Source: Rhizobium sp. Root1203 (GTDB taxonomy: Bacteria; Pseudomonadota; Alphaproteobacteria; Rhizobiales; Rhizobiaceae). Taken from it: 64,000 bases of DNA. Shown here piece by piece: positions 45,183 to 54,626 of the stretch (position 1 is its first letter; each line of letters opens with the position of its first letter). The notes beneath the pieces are model-generated. The model was given only the letters and a program-made list of their open reading frames with translations. It did no database searches and was not told the origin of the DNA. Location of the stretch: the NCBI RefSeq assembly GCF_001424945.1, contig NZ_LMCW01000034.1:153831-217830 (forward strand), in the 5' to 3' direction. The position numbers were made by a program, and so were the translations under genes.

Positions 45183-45974
45183 GTGGAACACTTTCCCTTA
45201 CCGGCTCGGAGTCTGGATACGCCGCGGGATAGAGATCGGACGCAAGCCATGCGGTCAAGGGAGGAGGAGAACCAGATAACCTGGACGGAACTGCCGCCGC
45301 TCAAGATCGATCCCGATGCCATAGCTCGAAACCGCATCGTTACCGCGAACCGTTCGGACATAGCTCACGTTGCATTCGACATGATGCGAACGAAACTATT
45401 GCAGAGTCTGAGACAGAACAACTGGAAATCCGTTGCCATCACGTCACCGACGCCTGCCTGCGGGAAGACGTTCACGGCCGTGAACCTCGCATTCAGTCTC
45501 GCCAACCAACCGGATTGCCGAACATTGTTGCTCGATCTCGATTTGAGGCGACCGCAGGTCGGCAAAACGCTCGGTATCAAGAACGCAGGATCGATGGAGA
45601 GTTTCCTGCGCAGGGAGATCGAGTGCGATGACGTCTTTATGCGCTACGGGGATAACCTGGCCATTGCGCCAAACAGGCAGCCTGCCCAGTATTCGGCGGA
45701 ACTCCTGCAAAGTACGACGACCGCCGAGGCGCTGCTGGAAATGCGGCAGAGAATGAGCCCGGACATCATCCTTTTCGATCTTCCACCAATGCTTTCAACG
45801 GACGATGTATTGGCATTCCTGCCGAATGTGGACTGCGTGGTCCTGGTTGCCGCAGCCGAACACAGCACCCTCAGCGAAGTGGATGTGTGTGAGCAAAGCC
45901 TGGCGGAAAAGACCAATGTCCTTGGTGTTGTTCTGAACAGATGCCAGTACAGCGCGGAGAAGTATGGCTACTGA
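45183..45974 (+). CDS. CpsD/CapB-family tyrosine kinase (P-loop ATPase)
   Basis: A 263-residue cytoplasmic BY-kinase. Walker A is TSPTPACGKTF (K95), Walker A' is LLLDLDLRRPQ and Walker B is DIILFDLPP. It is encoded separately from its membrane partner at 43584, as in Gram-positive CapA/CapB pairs. The C-terminus ends QYSAEKYGY, so only three Tyr are available for the usual autophosphorylation cluster. The GTG at 45183 has GGAGG 8 nt upstream. It controls polymer export or length in known systems. Confidence 0.86.
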   Translation: MEHFPLPARSLDTPRDRDRTQAMRSREEENQITWTELPPLKIDPDAIARNRIVTANRSDIAHVAFDMMRTKLLQSLRQNNWKSVAITSPTPACGKTFTAVNLAFSLANQPDCRTLLLDLDLRRPQVGKTLGIKNAGSMESFLRREIECDDVFMRYGDNLAIAPNRQPAQYSAELLQSTTTAEALLEMRQRMSPDIILFDLPPMLSTDDVLAFLPNVDCVVLVAAAEHSTLSEVDVCEQSLAEKTNVLGVVLNRCQYSAEKYGY

Positions 45975-45996
45975 CTACAGGCTTTGTGGCCATTCG

Positions 45997-46500
45997 CTAT
46001 TGCCTGCGCAGATTGATCTCGCTCGTCACGACCTGCCGGCCGGATTCGGGATCCCTGTCCACGGTCCTGATACGGATGGAATTGTCGCCGACGCGCTGGA
46101 TCGTCATGTTCGCGGTGCGATCGCCATTGATGAGCTTGGACCACCGCACGGCAAGATTGATCGCGTCGCCGCTACGCCCTCCGCTAAGAGCCGAAACGCC
46201 GCCTGACGGACCAATGTAGCGCCCGGCATACTGGTTGCCAGCCGCCGTCAGCTGTGCCGAGACCTCCCGCGACAGAACGATCATTCCACGGCATATGCCG
46301 GTCATCGACAGTGCTTCGCCGTTCGATTTCGACTGAAAACTGCAGTCGAGATTAATGGGGGACGAGCTGGTGGTCCGCTTCATCATGCCGCCGCCGGCCC
46401 ACTGGCCGGCAAGCGATTTCAGAAAAGGCGCCTCGTTTGCACCCGCATTGGTCACGCCAGCGAGGAATGCCGCGAGCGCAGTCACGCATAAGCTCTTCAT
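45997..46500 (-). CDS. Small secreted protein of unknown function
   Basis: A 167-residue protein starting at ATG 46500 (GGAGG 4-5 nt upstream), with a signal peptide (about 1-22). The mature domain begins APFLKSLAGQWAGGGMM and has two Cys (LDCSFQSKS, GICRGMI) that may form a disulfide; it looks like a small beta-barrel, calycin-like fold. I recognise no function. It is convergent with the kinase gene (22 bp apart). Confidence 0.7.
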   Translation of the reverse strand: MKSLCVTALAAFLAGVTNAGANEAPFLKSLAGQWAGGGMMKRTTSSSPINLDCSFQSKSNGEALSMTGICRGMIVLSREVSAQLTAAGNQYAGRYIGPSGGVSALSGGRSGDAINLAVRWSKLINGDRTANMTIQRVGDNSIRIRTVDRDPESGRQVVTSEINLRRQ

Positions 46501-46505
46501 GACAT

Positions 46506-46525
46506 CCTCCAGATGGCGCATCTGG
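46506..46525 (-). promoter_or_regulatory. Hairpin adjoining the ribosome site of the 46500 gene
   Basis: CCAGATG (46509-46515) and CATCTGG (46519-46525) form a perfect 7-bp stem with a 3-nt loop. Read on the minus strand, the last bases of the stem are the first bases of the GGAGG ribosome site, so folding of the mRNA could partly mask it. Confidence 0.35.
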
Positions 46526-46583
46526 CAAGAATGCATAACACAGCATAAAGTTCCCGGAGGTGAACTGAGCCGGCACTGTTTCG

Positions 46584-47351
46584 TCAGGCGACGGTGAGGT
46601 CGAGACGAGATTTTCCGTCGAGGACAATTTCGATGGTGCCCGGTGAAGCCAGTTCGATGGCTCCGCAAAGCGTACCGGTGGTGATCAGGGCACCGCTCTT
46701 CAGCGACGTGTGAGGGCGGAGCCTGTCATTGGCGTAGTCCAGCAGCCATTCCATCACATCGCCCTTCGGATGCTGCGCCGGGCCATCATAGATCGATTGA
46801 CCGTTGAACGTGACGCTGAGCGGCGTGTTCGTGATGGTCTCAATAACTCTCTTCGGCAAAACCGGACCGAGGACGTAACCCCTGTTGCCGAGGCGGTCTG
46901 CAAGAAAGAGCAGGAAGGAGAGCTTGCCGCTTTCTGCGACGCTGCTCGCCAGGAGCTCGGCGCCGAGATACGCCTCGGAGATCGCCTCCGTAATGTCGGC
47001 GCGCGTATAATTTCCGTCAACGCGCACCGGCAGGTCCTTGCCGAGGCGCACTGCTATTTCCGCCTCGAACTTCATGCCCGGCCTCCAGGCGATGGTTGCT
47101 CCGGACGAGGCCTCAACATATGGATTGAGCGGCGCGGTCACCGGCTGGCCGTCGGGCGACGCCGTCACTTTCCAGGCAGGCACGGAGATCCGCTCTTCCG
47201 CCACCAGAAAGTTTTGTGCGTCCATCGCGTCCTGCAACGTCGGTGGCAACGCAAAGTCCGCCGTGGGTGCCGTCTTGTCGGCCTTCTGGAGACTATGAAG
47301 GCGTGCTGCCAGAGCCCGCGGATCGAAATCCTTGGCCGAAGAAACTCCCAT
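46584..47351 (-). CDS. 2-keto-4-pentenoate hydratase family (MhpD-like) enzyme
   Basis: A 255-residue enzyme of the fumarylacetoacetase-like fold. Visible features are the metal-site region KFEAEIAVRLGKDLP, the conserved GAELLAS segment and the C-terminal SGALITTGTLCGAIELASPGT with its Gly-rich turn. Members hydrate 2-hydroxypentadienoates in aromatic catabolism or act on 2-keto acids. It follows rhaK by 81 bp on the same strand and may be read as the distal gene of the rha operon. ATG 47351 has GAGG upstream. Substrate unclear. Confidence 0.78.
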   Translation of the reverse strand: MGVSSAKDFDPRALAARLHSLQKADKTAPTADFALPPTLQDAMDAQNFLVAEERISVPAWKVTASPDGQPVTAPLNPYVEASSGATIAWRPGMKFEAEIAVRLGKDLPVRVDGNYTRADITEAISEAYLGAELLASSVAESGKLSFLLFLADRLGNRGYVLGPVLPKRVIETITNTPLSVTFNGQSIYDGPAQHPKGDVMEWLLDYANDRLRPHTSLKSGALITTGTLCGAIELASPGTIEIVLDGKSRLDLTVA

Positions 47352-47432
47352 GTCGTATTTTCCTCACCTGAACTTAAAACACCACACTATCGGCATTCGT
47401 AGATCGGGCAAAGTCTAGATCGGGAAAGACTG

Positions 47433-48809
47433 CTATGCCATCCCCACATACCACCGATCCCGGTAGAGCCGGAGGCCGGCTATGTCGGAAGGGGCGAAGT
47501 ACTTCTCGGCACCGGGTACAGGCCTGACGCCGGCCAGAAGTGCCGCACCGGCGCTGGTGCCTGTCGAGCCCGGAACGGCAATCACGTCACGGCTCGTGAG
47601 GGAAGCGAGGCTGGTGAGGTAGGTCTCGTTGAGGGAAAAAGGGCCTTCGACGATGATCGGCCCCTTGGCCCCGATCAGGTCAAGACACGCTTCGGTCATC
47701 AGTGCGAGATAGAGGCAGGCGGCTCCATATCGCTCTTGCGACGTCGCTGCGTCAGCGTTGATCCAACGCCGCTCCCTGCCAGGGAACGGACCGGAGCCTG
47801 GGGCGACGTTCGGCAGCAGCATGATGCCTTTTTCGATCGCCGGCGCGATCGTTGCAGTCGCTTCATCCTTCGGCACGGGCCCGATCTCGGCGGACAGAAT
47901 TTCAAATTCGCGCCCCCCCATAAAGCGTGACGAGGGCACCGCGCGGCCGTAGGCGTCGACGTTCGCCAGCGTATCACGCTTTGGATCGAGATGATCGAGA
48001 TCGCCGCCGACGCCGAAATTGATCACCCAGGTACCGGTCGAGACAACGGCGAAGGGCGCCTCCCGATTGACGAGGTGCGGCAACAGAGACGCGTTGGAAT
48101 CGTGGATGCCGCAATAGACCGGTACCGGCGCTGCAAGGCCGATCTCCGTGGCGATCGTGGGCAGGAGCGGACCGAGAGCGTCGAAGGCCGAGCGTATCGG
48201 TGCCATCAGCCCGCGAATGTCGAGCCTGTCGACAAGGCTCGAATATGTCGACGCCCGAGGGTTCCAGAGATCGGTATGGCAGCCGAGCGACGTCAGCTCG
48301 TTGGCCGGAACGCCGGTCAGCCGCGCCGCCCAGTATTGTGGATAGGTGACGATGGTCGCGACCTTGGCGAACTGTTCCGGGAATACTGTCTGCTGGTAGT
48401 GCAGCTGGGCGCCGATATTCAGTCCCATCGACTGGCGCGGCGAGTAGGTCTCCTCAAACGGCGGACGCAGATCAGTGTAGGCGTCGACGATCGACTGCGG
48501 GTACTCATGCTCGTAGTCCAGGACCGGCATCGCCAACGCGCCGCTCGCGTCAAGCAATGCCGCAGAGGCGCCGTGCGTGGTAATCGAGATGGCATCGAAG
48601 CCTGGCAATGCAGCAAAGCGCTTGAATGCGTCGAGCGCAAACGCCCATAGCGCATCGATGTCGTAGTGAGGGTAGGGCTGTGCCGCGACGACAGTGTTCG
48701 GCGTCTTGACGACGGCGATTTCCGCTCCGGTCGCACCATCAAGCACGACCACCTTGGCGTTTGTCTTGCCGATGTCGAGAACGGCGATGCGGCGATGCTG
48801 CGAGGTCAT
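47433..48809 (-). CDS. rhaK: L-rhamnulose kinase-like FGGY carbohydrate kinase
   Basis: A 458-residue FGGY-family kinase. The N-terminal phosphate motif is [14 protein letters not shown], the sugar-side [11 protein letters not shown] loop is central, and [14 protein letters not shown] is the ATP-domain motif. In R. leguminosarum the rhizobial RhaK phosphorylates rhamnulose and is also needed for the Rha ABC transporter to work. ATG 48809 overlaps the rhaU stop by 4 nt. Last of the core rhaRSTPQUK unit. Confidence 0.9.
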   Translation of the reverse strand: MTSQHRRIAVLDIGKTNAKVVVLDGATGAEIAVVKTPNTVVAAQPYPHYDIDALWAFALDAFKRFAALPGFDAISITTHGASAALLDASGALAMPVLDYEHEYPQSIVDAYTDLRPPFEETYSPRQSMGLNIGAQLHYQQTVFPEQFAKVATIVTYPQYWAARLTGVPANELTSLGCHTDLWNPRASTYSSLVDRLDIRGLMAPIRSAFDALGPLLPTIATEIGLAAPVPVYCGIHDSNASLLPHLVNREAPFAVVSTGTWVINFGVGGDLDHLDPKRDTLANVDAYGRAVPSSRFMGGREFEILSAEIGPVPKDEATATIAPAIEKGIMLLPNVAPGSGPFPGRERRWINADAATSQERYGAACLYLALMTEACLDLIGAKGPIIVEGPFSLNETYLTSLASLTSRDVIAVPGSTGTSAGAALLAGVRPVPGAEKYFAPSDIAGLRLYRDRWYVGMA

Positions 48810-49126
48810 GGCATGTGAAAGACGGTAACGAGATCGCTCTGCACAGGAGATTGATCCGGGTTGGTCACCATGATGTCGGCCATATGGGCCCACCATTTCT
48901 TCATGACGGGATGCTCCGGCAGGCTGGCCATCGTGTTGTCGGTCGTGCGCGTCAACACACCGAACAAGGTGTTGGTTTCGCGGTCCAGATGGATCGAGTA
49001 GTCGCTGGCGCCGGCCTGGTGCAGGAGGTCGACCAGTTCCGGCCAGATCTCGTCGTGCCGCTTCCTGTACTCGGCCTCCATGCCGGGATTGAGCCTCATC
49101 TTGAAGGCGTGTTTTTCGACTGTCAT
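48806..49126 (-). CDS. rhaU: L-rhamnose mutarotase
   Basis: A 106-residue dimeric alpha/beta barrel protein of the RhaM/RhaU family. Conserved features are [23 protein letters not shown] at the N-terminus (His and Trp of the active site), [14 protein letters not shown], and [11 protein letters not shown] with its Trp pair. It interconverts the anomers of L-rhamnose so that the isomerase receives the right form. It overlaps rhaQ and rhaK by 4 nt each. Confidence 0.93.
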   Translation of the reverse strand: MTVEKHAFKMRLNPGMEAEYRKRHDEIWPELVDLLHQAGASDYSIHLDRETNTLFGVLTRTTDNTMASLPEHPVMKKWWAHMADIMVTNPDQSPVQSDLVTVFHMP

Positions 49127-50136
49127 TTTGCGCTCATGGCTTTGATACGGCGGGCGATGATCGGGATCGCAATGGTAACGATCAGAAGCAAGCCGATGAA
49201 GATCGACATCACGATGCCCGGGACGTTCAAGAGACCGAGCCCGAAGGTGACGAGGCCCATCACGAAGGCTGCGATGACCACCCCGCCGATCTTGCCGGAC
49301 CCGCCGAGGATCGAGACCCCGCCGAGAACCACCATGGTGACGACCTCGAGTTCCCACCCCTGGGCGATCGAGGGACGCGTGGACCCGAGACGCGATGTCA
49401 GGCAGACCGCGGCGATACCGCTCATCACCCCGGTCAGCATGAAGAGAATGAACTTAACGCGCTCGACAGGGATGCCAGAGAACCGTGCGGCAAAGTCATT
49501 GTTGCCGATCGTATAGACCTGGCGGCCGAAATTGGTAGCGTGCAGCAGGATCGCAAAAAGGATCGCCAGCACGATGAAAAGGACGAACTCGAACGAGAAG
49601 ACCCAGACGACATAGCCCTGGCCGAAGAACGCGAAGTCTTCGGGATAGCCGCCATAGGCCTGATCGCCGAGCACGATGTAGGAGATGCCCCGGAAAAGGC
49701 TCATCGTACCGATCGTGACGACGATCGACGGAAGCTTCAGCACGGATACGAGGAAACCGTTGAACATGCCGCAGAGAAGTCCGACGCCGATCCCGATGGC
49801 GACGAGGCCCGGAGCCCCGACGCCGACCTGAGCCGCCGCACCCATCGCCGTGGAGGCAAGTGCGATGATGGCTGCGACCGAAAGGTCGATTTCACCTGCA
49901 ATGACGAGCAGCGCCATGGCAAAGGCGATCATCGCCTTTTCGGTGAAGTTGAAGGTCGCGTCCGAAAGGTTCCAGGCATCGAGAAAGTACGGAGATGCGA
50001 AGGAGTTGAAGATGAAGATAACGACGGCGACGCCGAACAGCAGGACTTCCCAGCTCGCCATGATGCGCTTGAACGGCGTGCCAAGGCGATCCGGTATGAC
50101 GCGCTTTTCGCTCAGTGTGGAAACGATGGGACTCAT
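49123..50136 (-). CDS. rhaQ: Rhamnose ABC transporter permease (second)
   Basis: A 337-residue permease of the sugar (RbsC/BPD_transp_2) family, about ten membrane helices. It has the family's [20 protein letters not shown] and [19 protein letters not shown] motifs, the latter facing the ATPase. With RhaP it forms the membrane pore. The ATG at 50136 overlaps the rhaP stop by 4 nt. Confidence 0.92.
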   Translation of the reverse strand: MSPIVSTLSEKRVIPDRLGTPFKRIMASWEVLLFGVAVVIFIFNSFASPYFLDAWNLSDATFNFTEKAMIAFAMALLVIAGEIDLSVAAIIALASTAMGAAAQVGVGAPGLVAIGIGVGLLCGMFNGFLVSVLKLPSIVVTIGTMSLFRGISYIVLGDQAYGGYPEDFAFFGQGYVVWVFSFEFVLFIVLAILFAILLHATNFGRQVYTIGNNDFAARFSGIPVERVKFILFMLTGVMSGIAAVCLTSRLGSTRPSIAQGWELEVVTMVVLGGVSILGGSGKIGGVVIAAFVMGLVTFGLGLLNVPGIVMSIFIGLLLIVTIAIPIIARRIKAMSAK

Positions 50137-51134
50137 GCGGCCACCTCTGCTTGGGTCTCTGTGGCGGCCTTGTCGCGCAGGATGATGCGGCCGCGGTTGC
50201 GCTCGCGCCTGGCATTGAAGACGACGGCCAGAATGATGACAGTGCCCGAGATTGCCATCTGGGTGAACGGCGAGATACCGATCACCGGAAGAGCATTCTT
50301 GATCACGCCGAGGAACAGCGCCCCGAGAACGGTGCCGATCACCGAGCCGACGCCGCCGGCAATCGAAATTCCGCCGATCACGCACGCCGCGACGCTGTCG
50401 AGTTCGAAGCCATTGGCAATATCGACATAGGCGACGGCATAGCGCGAGACCCAGAGATAGCTCGCAAGCCCGGCGAGTGCGCCCGACAGGACGAAAGCGA
50501 GAAACTTCGTCCAGCCGACATCGATGCCGGCATAGACGGCAGCCGTCGGGTTACCGCCCGCCGCATAGGTCGAGCGGCCGAACTGGGTATACTTCAACAG
50601 CACGTAGATCAGTGCGACGATGATGATCGCGGCCCAGCTGAGCACCGGCATGCCAAGGACGACAGTGCGCGGCACGTTGAGGAAGATCGGCGTCATCTGG
50701 TGTGCATTGACCCATTCGCCGCCCGACAGCACGAAGGCCATGCCGCGGTAGATGGTGAGCGTTCCGAGCGTGACGACGATAGGCGGGATTTCCAGCGCCC
50801 AGACGAGGAAGCCGTTGATCGCGCCGAGAAAGGCGCCGATCAAAACGGCTGCGAGGATCAAAACGACGAGCGGAAGGTCTGGATAGTGCGCGTTCATCAT
50901 GGCAATCGCCATGCCGGTAAATGCAAGGTTTGCCGCCACCGAAAGGTCGATCGATTTCGTCAGGATGACGGTCATCTGCGCCAGCGCCAGGATGATCAGG
51001 ATCGAGGTATCGTTGAAGATGCCGGCGAGATTTCCGGGCGTTGCAAAGCCCTGGGCGCGCGTCGAAAAGACCGCGATCATCACCGCGATGATGATGAAGA
51101 GCAGCGTTTCGCGTTTTTTCAGGAGTCTGGACAT
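50133..51134 (-). CDS. rhaP: Rhamnose ABC transporter permease (first)
   Basis: A 333-residue permease of the same family as RhaQ, with the TKSIDLSVAANLAFTGMAIA helix and GGISIAGGVGSVIGTVLGALFLG near the C-terminus. The ATG at 51134 has GAGG 8 nt upstream; it lies 10 bp after rhaT. Confidence 0.92.
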   Translation of the reverse strand: MSRLLKKRETLLFIIIAVMIAVFSTRAQGFATPGNLAGIFNDTSILIILALAQMTVILTKSIDLSVAANLAFTGMAIAMMNAHYPDLPLVVLILAAVLIGAFLGAINGFLVWALEIPPIVVTLGTLTIYRGMAFVLSGGEWVNAHQMTPIFLNVPRTVVLGMPVLSWAAIIIVALIYVLLKYTQFGRSTYAAGGNPTAAVYAGIDVGWTKFLAFVLSGALAGLASYLWVSRYAVAYVDIANGFELDSVAACVIGGISIAGGVGSVIGTVLGALFLGVIKNALPVIGISPFTQMAISGTVIILAVVFNARRERNRGRIILRDKAATETQAEVAA

Positions 51135-51144
51135 CGGGGATACC

Positions 51145-52680
51145 TCAAGCATTGCCGGTTGCGGCGCGAACTAGCGTTTCCGGCGTCAGTGTCTCGCGCT
51201 CGAAAAGACCGGCGGAAAGTCCCTCCTTCATCACCAGCACCCGATCCGACATGCCGATGATCTCGGGCAGTTCGGAGGAGATCATGATGATCGAGAGGCC
51301 CTCGGCGGCAAGTTCGCTGATGAAGCCGTGGACGGCGGCCTTGGAACCGATGTCTATGCCCTTGGTCGGTTCGTCGAGAATGATGACCTTGGGCATCGTC
51401 GCCAGCCACTTTCCGATGACGACCTTCTGCTGGTTGCCGCCCGAAAGCGTACCGACCGGAACCGAGAGGGCTGCCGCGCGCAGGTCGAGGCGCTCGGCAT
51501 ATTTGCGGGCGAGCGCGAATTCGTTGGCCGCCTTCAGGAAACCCTTGCGCGACGTACGCCCGAGCGATGGCAGCGTCATGTTCTGGTAGATCGGCATCGG
51601 AAGCGCCAGCCCGTGGCGGCCGCGCTCTTCAGGCACATAAACGATGCCGGCCCGGATCGCGTCGAGCGGCGAGTTGATGGCGATGTGCTTCCCGTCCAGC
51701 GTCAGTTTGCCCGAAAGCGGCTTGGTGATGCCGAAGAGGGACTGGCAGAGCTCGGATCGGCCGGCGCCGATGAGGCCGTAAATGCCGAGGATCTCACCCT
51801 TGCGCAGCGTCAGGGAGATGTCACGGAATTCGGTCTGGTGACAGTATTTCTCGACCTGAAGCACCGGCGCACCGATGGCAACGTCGACTTTCGGGAAGGC
51901 GTTCTCGACGTCGCGACCGACCATCATGCGGACGATTTCGTCCTGCGGTGTCGACTTGAGGTTACCGTGACCTACGGCGCGGCCGTCGCGGAAGACTGCG
52001 AAATTGTCAGCAATCTCGTAGAGCTCGTCGAACTTATGGCTGATGAACAGGATCGCCTTTCCCTGGGCCTTCAACCCTTCGACGATGCGGAAGAGATCGT
52101 CGATTTCCTTCCGAGAAAGGGCTGCGGTCGGCTCATCCATGATGACGATGCGGGCCTCGATCGAAAGGGCGCGGGAAATCGCCACGAGGTGGCGCTGCGC
52201 TATCGAGAGGTCCTTCAGGCGGATCGTCGGGTCGATATTGCTTTCAAGCGATGTCAGGAGTGACTTGGCACGGCTGTTCATCAGCGCCCAGTCGATGGTG
52301 CGGAATTTGGTGCGTGGCGCATGACCGAGGAAAATATTCTCGGCGACCGTCAGCTCGTCGAAGAGGACCGTCTCCTGGTGTATCGCCGTCACGCCCGCGT
52401 CGATTGCCGCTTGCGCGCTGGAGAACGTCGTCGGCTTGCCATCAACGATGATCTCGCCCTCGTTTGGGCGGTAGATACCGGTCAGGATCTTAACAAGCGT
52501 CGATTTGCCCGCGCCGTTTTCGCCGATCAGCGCGGTGACTTTGCCCGGATAGAGAGCGATGCTGACGTTGTCGAGCGCCTTCACACCGGGGAAGATCTGT
52601 GAAATGCCACGCATTTCCAGAATGGCGGGCGCATCGTCGGTATGAGTGCCCGCGACGGGTTGTTGAAGGGCAGTGTTCAT
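51145..52680 (-). CDS. rhaT: Rhamnose ABC transporter ATPase (double-domain)
   Basis: A 511-residue sugar-transport ATPase with two ABC modules in one chain, as in RbsA. The first has GENGAGKSTL, LSIAQRHLV and VIMDEPTAAL; the second has a degenerate Walker A (GLIGAGRSEL), a good signature (LSGGNQQKV) and IILDEPTKGID. It powers L-rhamnose import with RhaP, RhaQ and RhaS. The start lacks a strong ribosome site and follows the stem-loop at 52709, so expression may be lower than rhaS. Confidence 0.93.
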   Translation of the reverse strand: MNTALQQPVAGTHTDDAPAILEMRGISQIFPGVKALDNVSIALYPGKVTALIGENGAGKSTLVKILTGIYRPNEGEIIVDGKPTTFSSAQAAIDAGVTAIHQETVLFDELTVAENIFLGHAPRTKFRTIDWALMNSRAKSLLTSLESNIDPTIRLKDLSIAQRHLVAISRALSIEARIVIMDEPTAALSRKEIDDLFRIVEGLKAQGKAILFISHKFDELYEIADNFAVFRDGRAVGHGNLKSTPQDEIVRMMVGRDVENAFPKVDVAIGAPVLQVEKYCHQTEFRDISLTLRKGEILGIYGLIGAGRSELCQSLFGITKPLSGKLTLDGKHIAINSPLDAIRAGIVYVPEERGRHGLALPMPIYQNMTLPSLGRTSRKGFLKAANEFALARKYAERLDLRAAALSVPVGTLSGGNQQKVVIGKWLATMPKVIILDEPTKGIDIGSKAAVHGFISELAAEGLSIIMISSELPEIIGMSDRVLVMKEGLSAGLFERETLTPETLVRAATGNA

Positions 52681-52708
52681 CAGCGTTTACCAGCGTTCAT
52701 TGGAAATC

Positions 52709-52730
52709 CCCGGCGGCCTGAACCGCCGGG
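52709..52730 (-). promoter_or_regulatory. Intercistronic stem-loop between rhaS and rhaT
   Basis: CCCGGCGG (52709-52716) and CCGCCGGG (52723-52730) form a perfect 8-bp stem with a 6-nt loop, 21 bp after the rhaS stop. No T-run follows on the minus strand, so it is more likely a 3' stabiliser or partial attenuator, favouring rhaS over rhaT, than a full terminator. Confidence 0.6.
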
Positions 52731-52751
52731 TTTTGCTTGGATGAGCCAGGC

Positions 52752-53747
52752 TCAGAACACCTTCGAGAACTGGTCGATGTTCGAAGCGTTGTAGACGAAG
52801 GGGTCGGACATGGCGGCTTCGCCCTTGTCGTCGATCTTGATCTTGCCCATGCGGCCGGCTTCGATTTCGGTGCCGGGTTCGCCGGTCGCGTCACCCGTTA
52901 CGAGATGGTAGGCGATCTGCGTTGCGGAGTAGCCGAGATCGATCGGGTTCCAGATGGCGAATTCCTTCGTCGCGCCGGACTTGATCGCACCGGCCATTTC
53001 AGACGGCAGGCCGAGACCCGTCACGTAGACCTTGCCGACGAGGCCCTTGTCCTCGACGACCTTGGACGCTGCCAGAACGCCCACCGTCGTCGGAGCGACG
53101 ATGACCTTGACATTGGGGTTCGACTTCAGGAGGCCTTCAGCTTCGCGATAGGACTTGTCCGATAGGTCGTCGCCGTACACTGTCGTGACGAGGTTCAGAC
53201 CCGGGAAATCCGTGAGCTGCTTCTTCATCTGGTCGATCCAGATGTTCTGGTTCGTCGAGGTCGTCGTTGCCGACAGGATGGCGAAGTCGCCCTTGCCGCC
53301 TTCGAGATGATCCTTGGCGAGCGTCAGGCACATCTTGCCGATCAGTTCGTTGGACGACGGGTTCAGCTGCAGGATGCGGCCGTCCTTGTTGACGCCAGAA
53401 TCCCAGGAGATGACCTTGATGCCGCGCTGCTTGGCCTTCTTCAGAGCCGGAATGACGGCGTCCGGGTCGTTGGCAGAGATGGCAATGGCGTCAACGCCCT
53501 GGGCGATCAGCGAGTTGATGACTTCGATCTGGCCCTCGGCCGTCGTCGAGGTCGGACCCGTGTAGATCACTTCGACGCCGCCGAGTTCTTTGGCAGCTTC
53601 CTGTGCGCCCTTGTTGGCGGCTTCAAAGAAGCCGTTGCCGAGAGACTTCACGACCAGGCCGATCTTGATGTCCTTGGCGCTTGCAGCGCCCGCCATCAAG
53701 GCGACGGCAAACGCGACGCCTACTGCCAGTGTCTTTGCGAGTTTCAT
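52752..53747 (-). CDS. rhaS: Rhamnose ABC transporter substrate-binding protein
   Basis: A 331-residue periplasmic binding protein of the sugar/LacI-like class. Signal peptide about 1-24 (ends GAASA), then KDIKIGLVVKSLGNGFFEA and the ligand-loop regions such as ISWDSGVNKDG and AIWNPIDLGYSA. The ATG at 53747 is preceded by a strong GGAGG. It follows rhaR by 51 bp. The neighbouring catabolic genes assign the ligand as L-rhamnose. Confidence 0.93.
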   Translation of the reverse strand: MKLAKTLAVGVAFAVALMAGAASAKDIKIGLVVKSLGNGFFEAANKGAQEAAKELGGVEVIYTGPTSTTAEGQIEVINSLIAQGVDAIAISANDPDAVIPALKKAKQRGIKVISWDSGVNKDGRILQLNPSSNELIGKMCLTLAKDHLEGGKGDFAILSATTTSTNQNIWIDQMKKQLTDFPGLNLVTTVYGDDLSDKSYREAEGLLKSNPNVKVIVAPTTVGVLAASKVVEDKGLVGKVYVTGLGLPSEMAGAIKSGATKEFAIWNPIDLGYSATQIAYHLVTGDATGEPGTEIEAGRMGKIKIDDKGEAAMSDPFVYNASNIDQFSKVF

Positions 53748-53798
53748 TGTATCATCCTCCCACGTTGATAAGACTTGACTACATCCTGCCGACGCCAC

Positions 53799-54608
53799 TC
53801 AGGCGACCGACGAGGAATCCTCCTTCGCTTGCGAGACCGTGCTCGCAATCACGAGCTTGATGCCCGCATCTTCGATCATCCGGACGGAATCCTCGGGAAT
53901 TCCGTCGTCTGTGATGATTGCAGAAACGCGGTCGAGCGGACACAGAATGAGGCTCGACCGCCGGCGAAACTTGCTGGAATCGACCATGACGACCAGTTCG
54001 TCGGCCTGATGCATCAGCTTCTGTTCGCTTTGAATGATCTGCGCGTCGGCTTCCATGATGCCGAGCGGACCGACGCCCTGCGCGCCGATGAAGAAGCGGC
54101 GGGCGTAGAAATTGCGGATCGCGTCATTGTCGAAAGGCGACAGGATCAGGCTCTGCTCGCGATAGATCACACCGCCTGGAACCGTCACCGTATTCTTGGA
54201 ATGCTTGACGAGATGCTCGGCGATGGCAAACGAGTTTGTCATCACCTGCATCCGGTGCGCGGCCATGAAATGTACCATCTGGAAGGTGGTGGTTCCACCG
54301 TTGATGATGATCGCATCGCCCGGATCGCAAAGATCGACGGCTGCTCGCGCGATTGATCGTTTCTTGTCGATGTTGACGGATTCTGAAACCCGGAACGGGC
54401 GACCTGCAAGATTGCCGAGCTGCGGCGGATGCACGGCTTCCGCCCCGCCGCGGACGCGCCGGATCTTTCCCTGCACATGGAGGGCCGCGATGTCACGCCG
54501 GATCGTCGCCTCGGAAGCCTCTGTCAGTTCGGAAATATCCTGAATCGTGACGACAGACTTTTCCTGAACGGCGCTCAATATGATGCGATGGCGTTCACGT
54601 TCGTGCAT
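53799..54608 (-). CDS. rhaR: DeoR-family regulator of rhamnose catabolism
   Basis: A 269-residue DeoR-type regulator. The helix-turn-helix is SVVTIQDISELTEASEATIRRDIAAL, followed by the KIRRVRGGAE wing; the C-terminal half is the sugar-phosphate-isomerase-like effector domain (IINGGTTTFQMVHFM, GAQGVGPLGI and DDGIPED). It is the first gene of the rhaRSTPQUK unit. It is probably a repressor binding the paired operators at 54651-54721, released by a phosphorylated rhamnose intermediate (inference from the family). Confidence 0.92.
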   Translation of the reverse strand: MHERERHRIILSAVQEKSVVTIQDISELTEASEATIRRDIAALHVQGKIRRVRGGAEAVHPPQLGNLAGRPFRVSESVNIDKKRSIARAAVDLCDPGDAIIINGGTTTFQMVHFMAAHRMQVMTNSFAIAEHLVKHSKNTVTVPGGVIYREQSLILSPFDNDAIRNFYARRFFIGAQGVGPLGIMEADAQIIQSEQKLMHQADELVVMVDSSKFRRRSSLILCPLDRVSAIITDDGIPEDSVRMIEDAGIKLVIASTVSQAKEDSSSVA

Positions 54609-54626
54609 GGGGTTCCTCCTAATTTG

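Noticed and set aside
47400-47424. Direct repeat TAGATCGGG, 16 bp apart, between rhaK and the hydratase
   Set aside because: Too short and without a partner elsewhere to claim a site.
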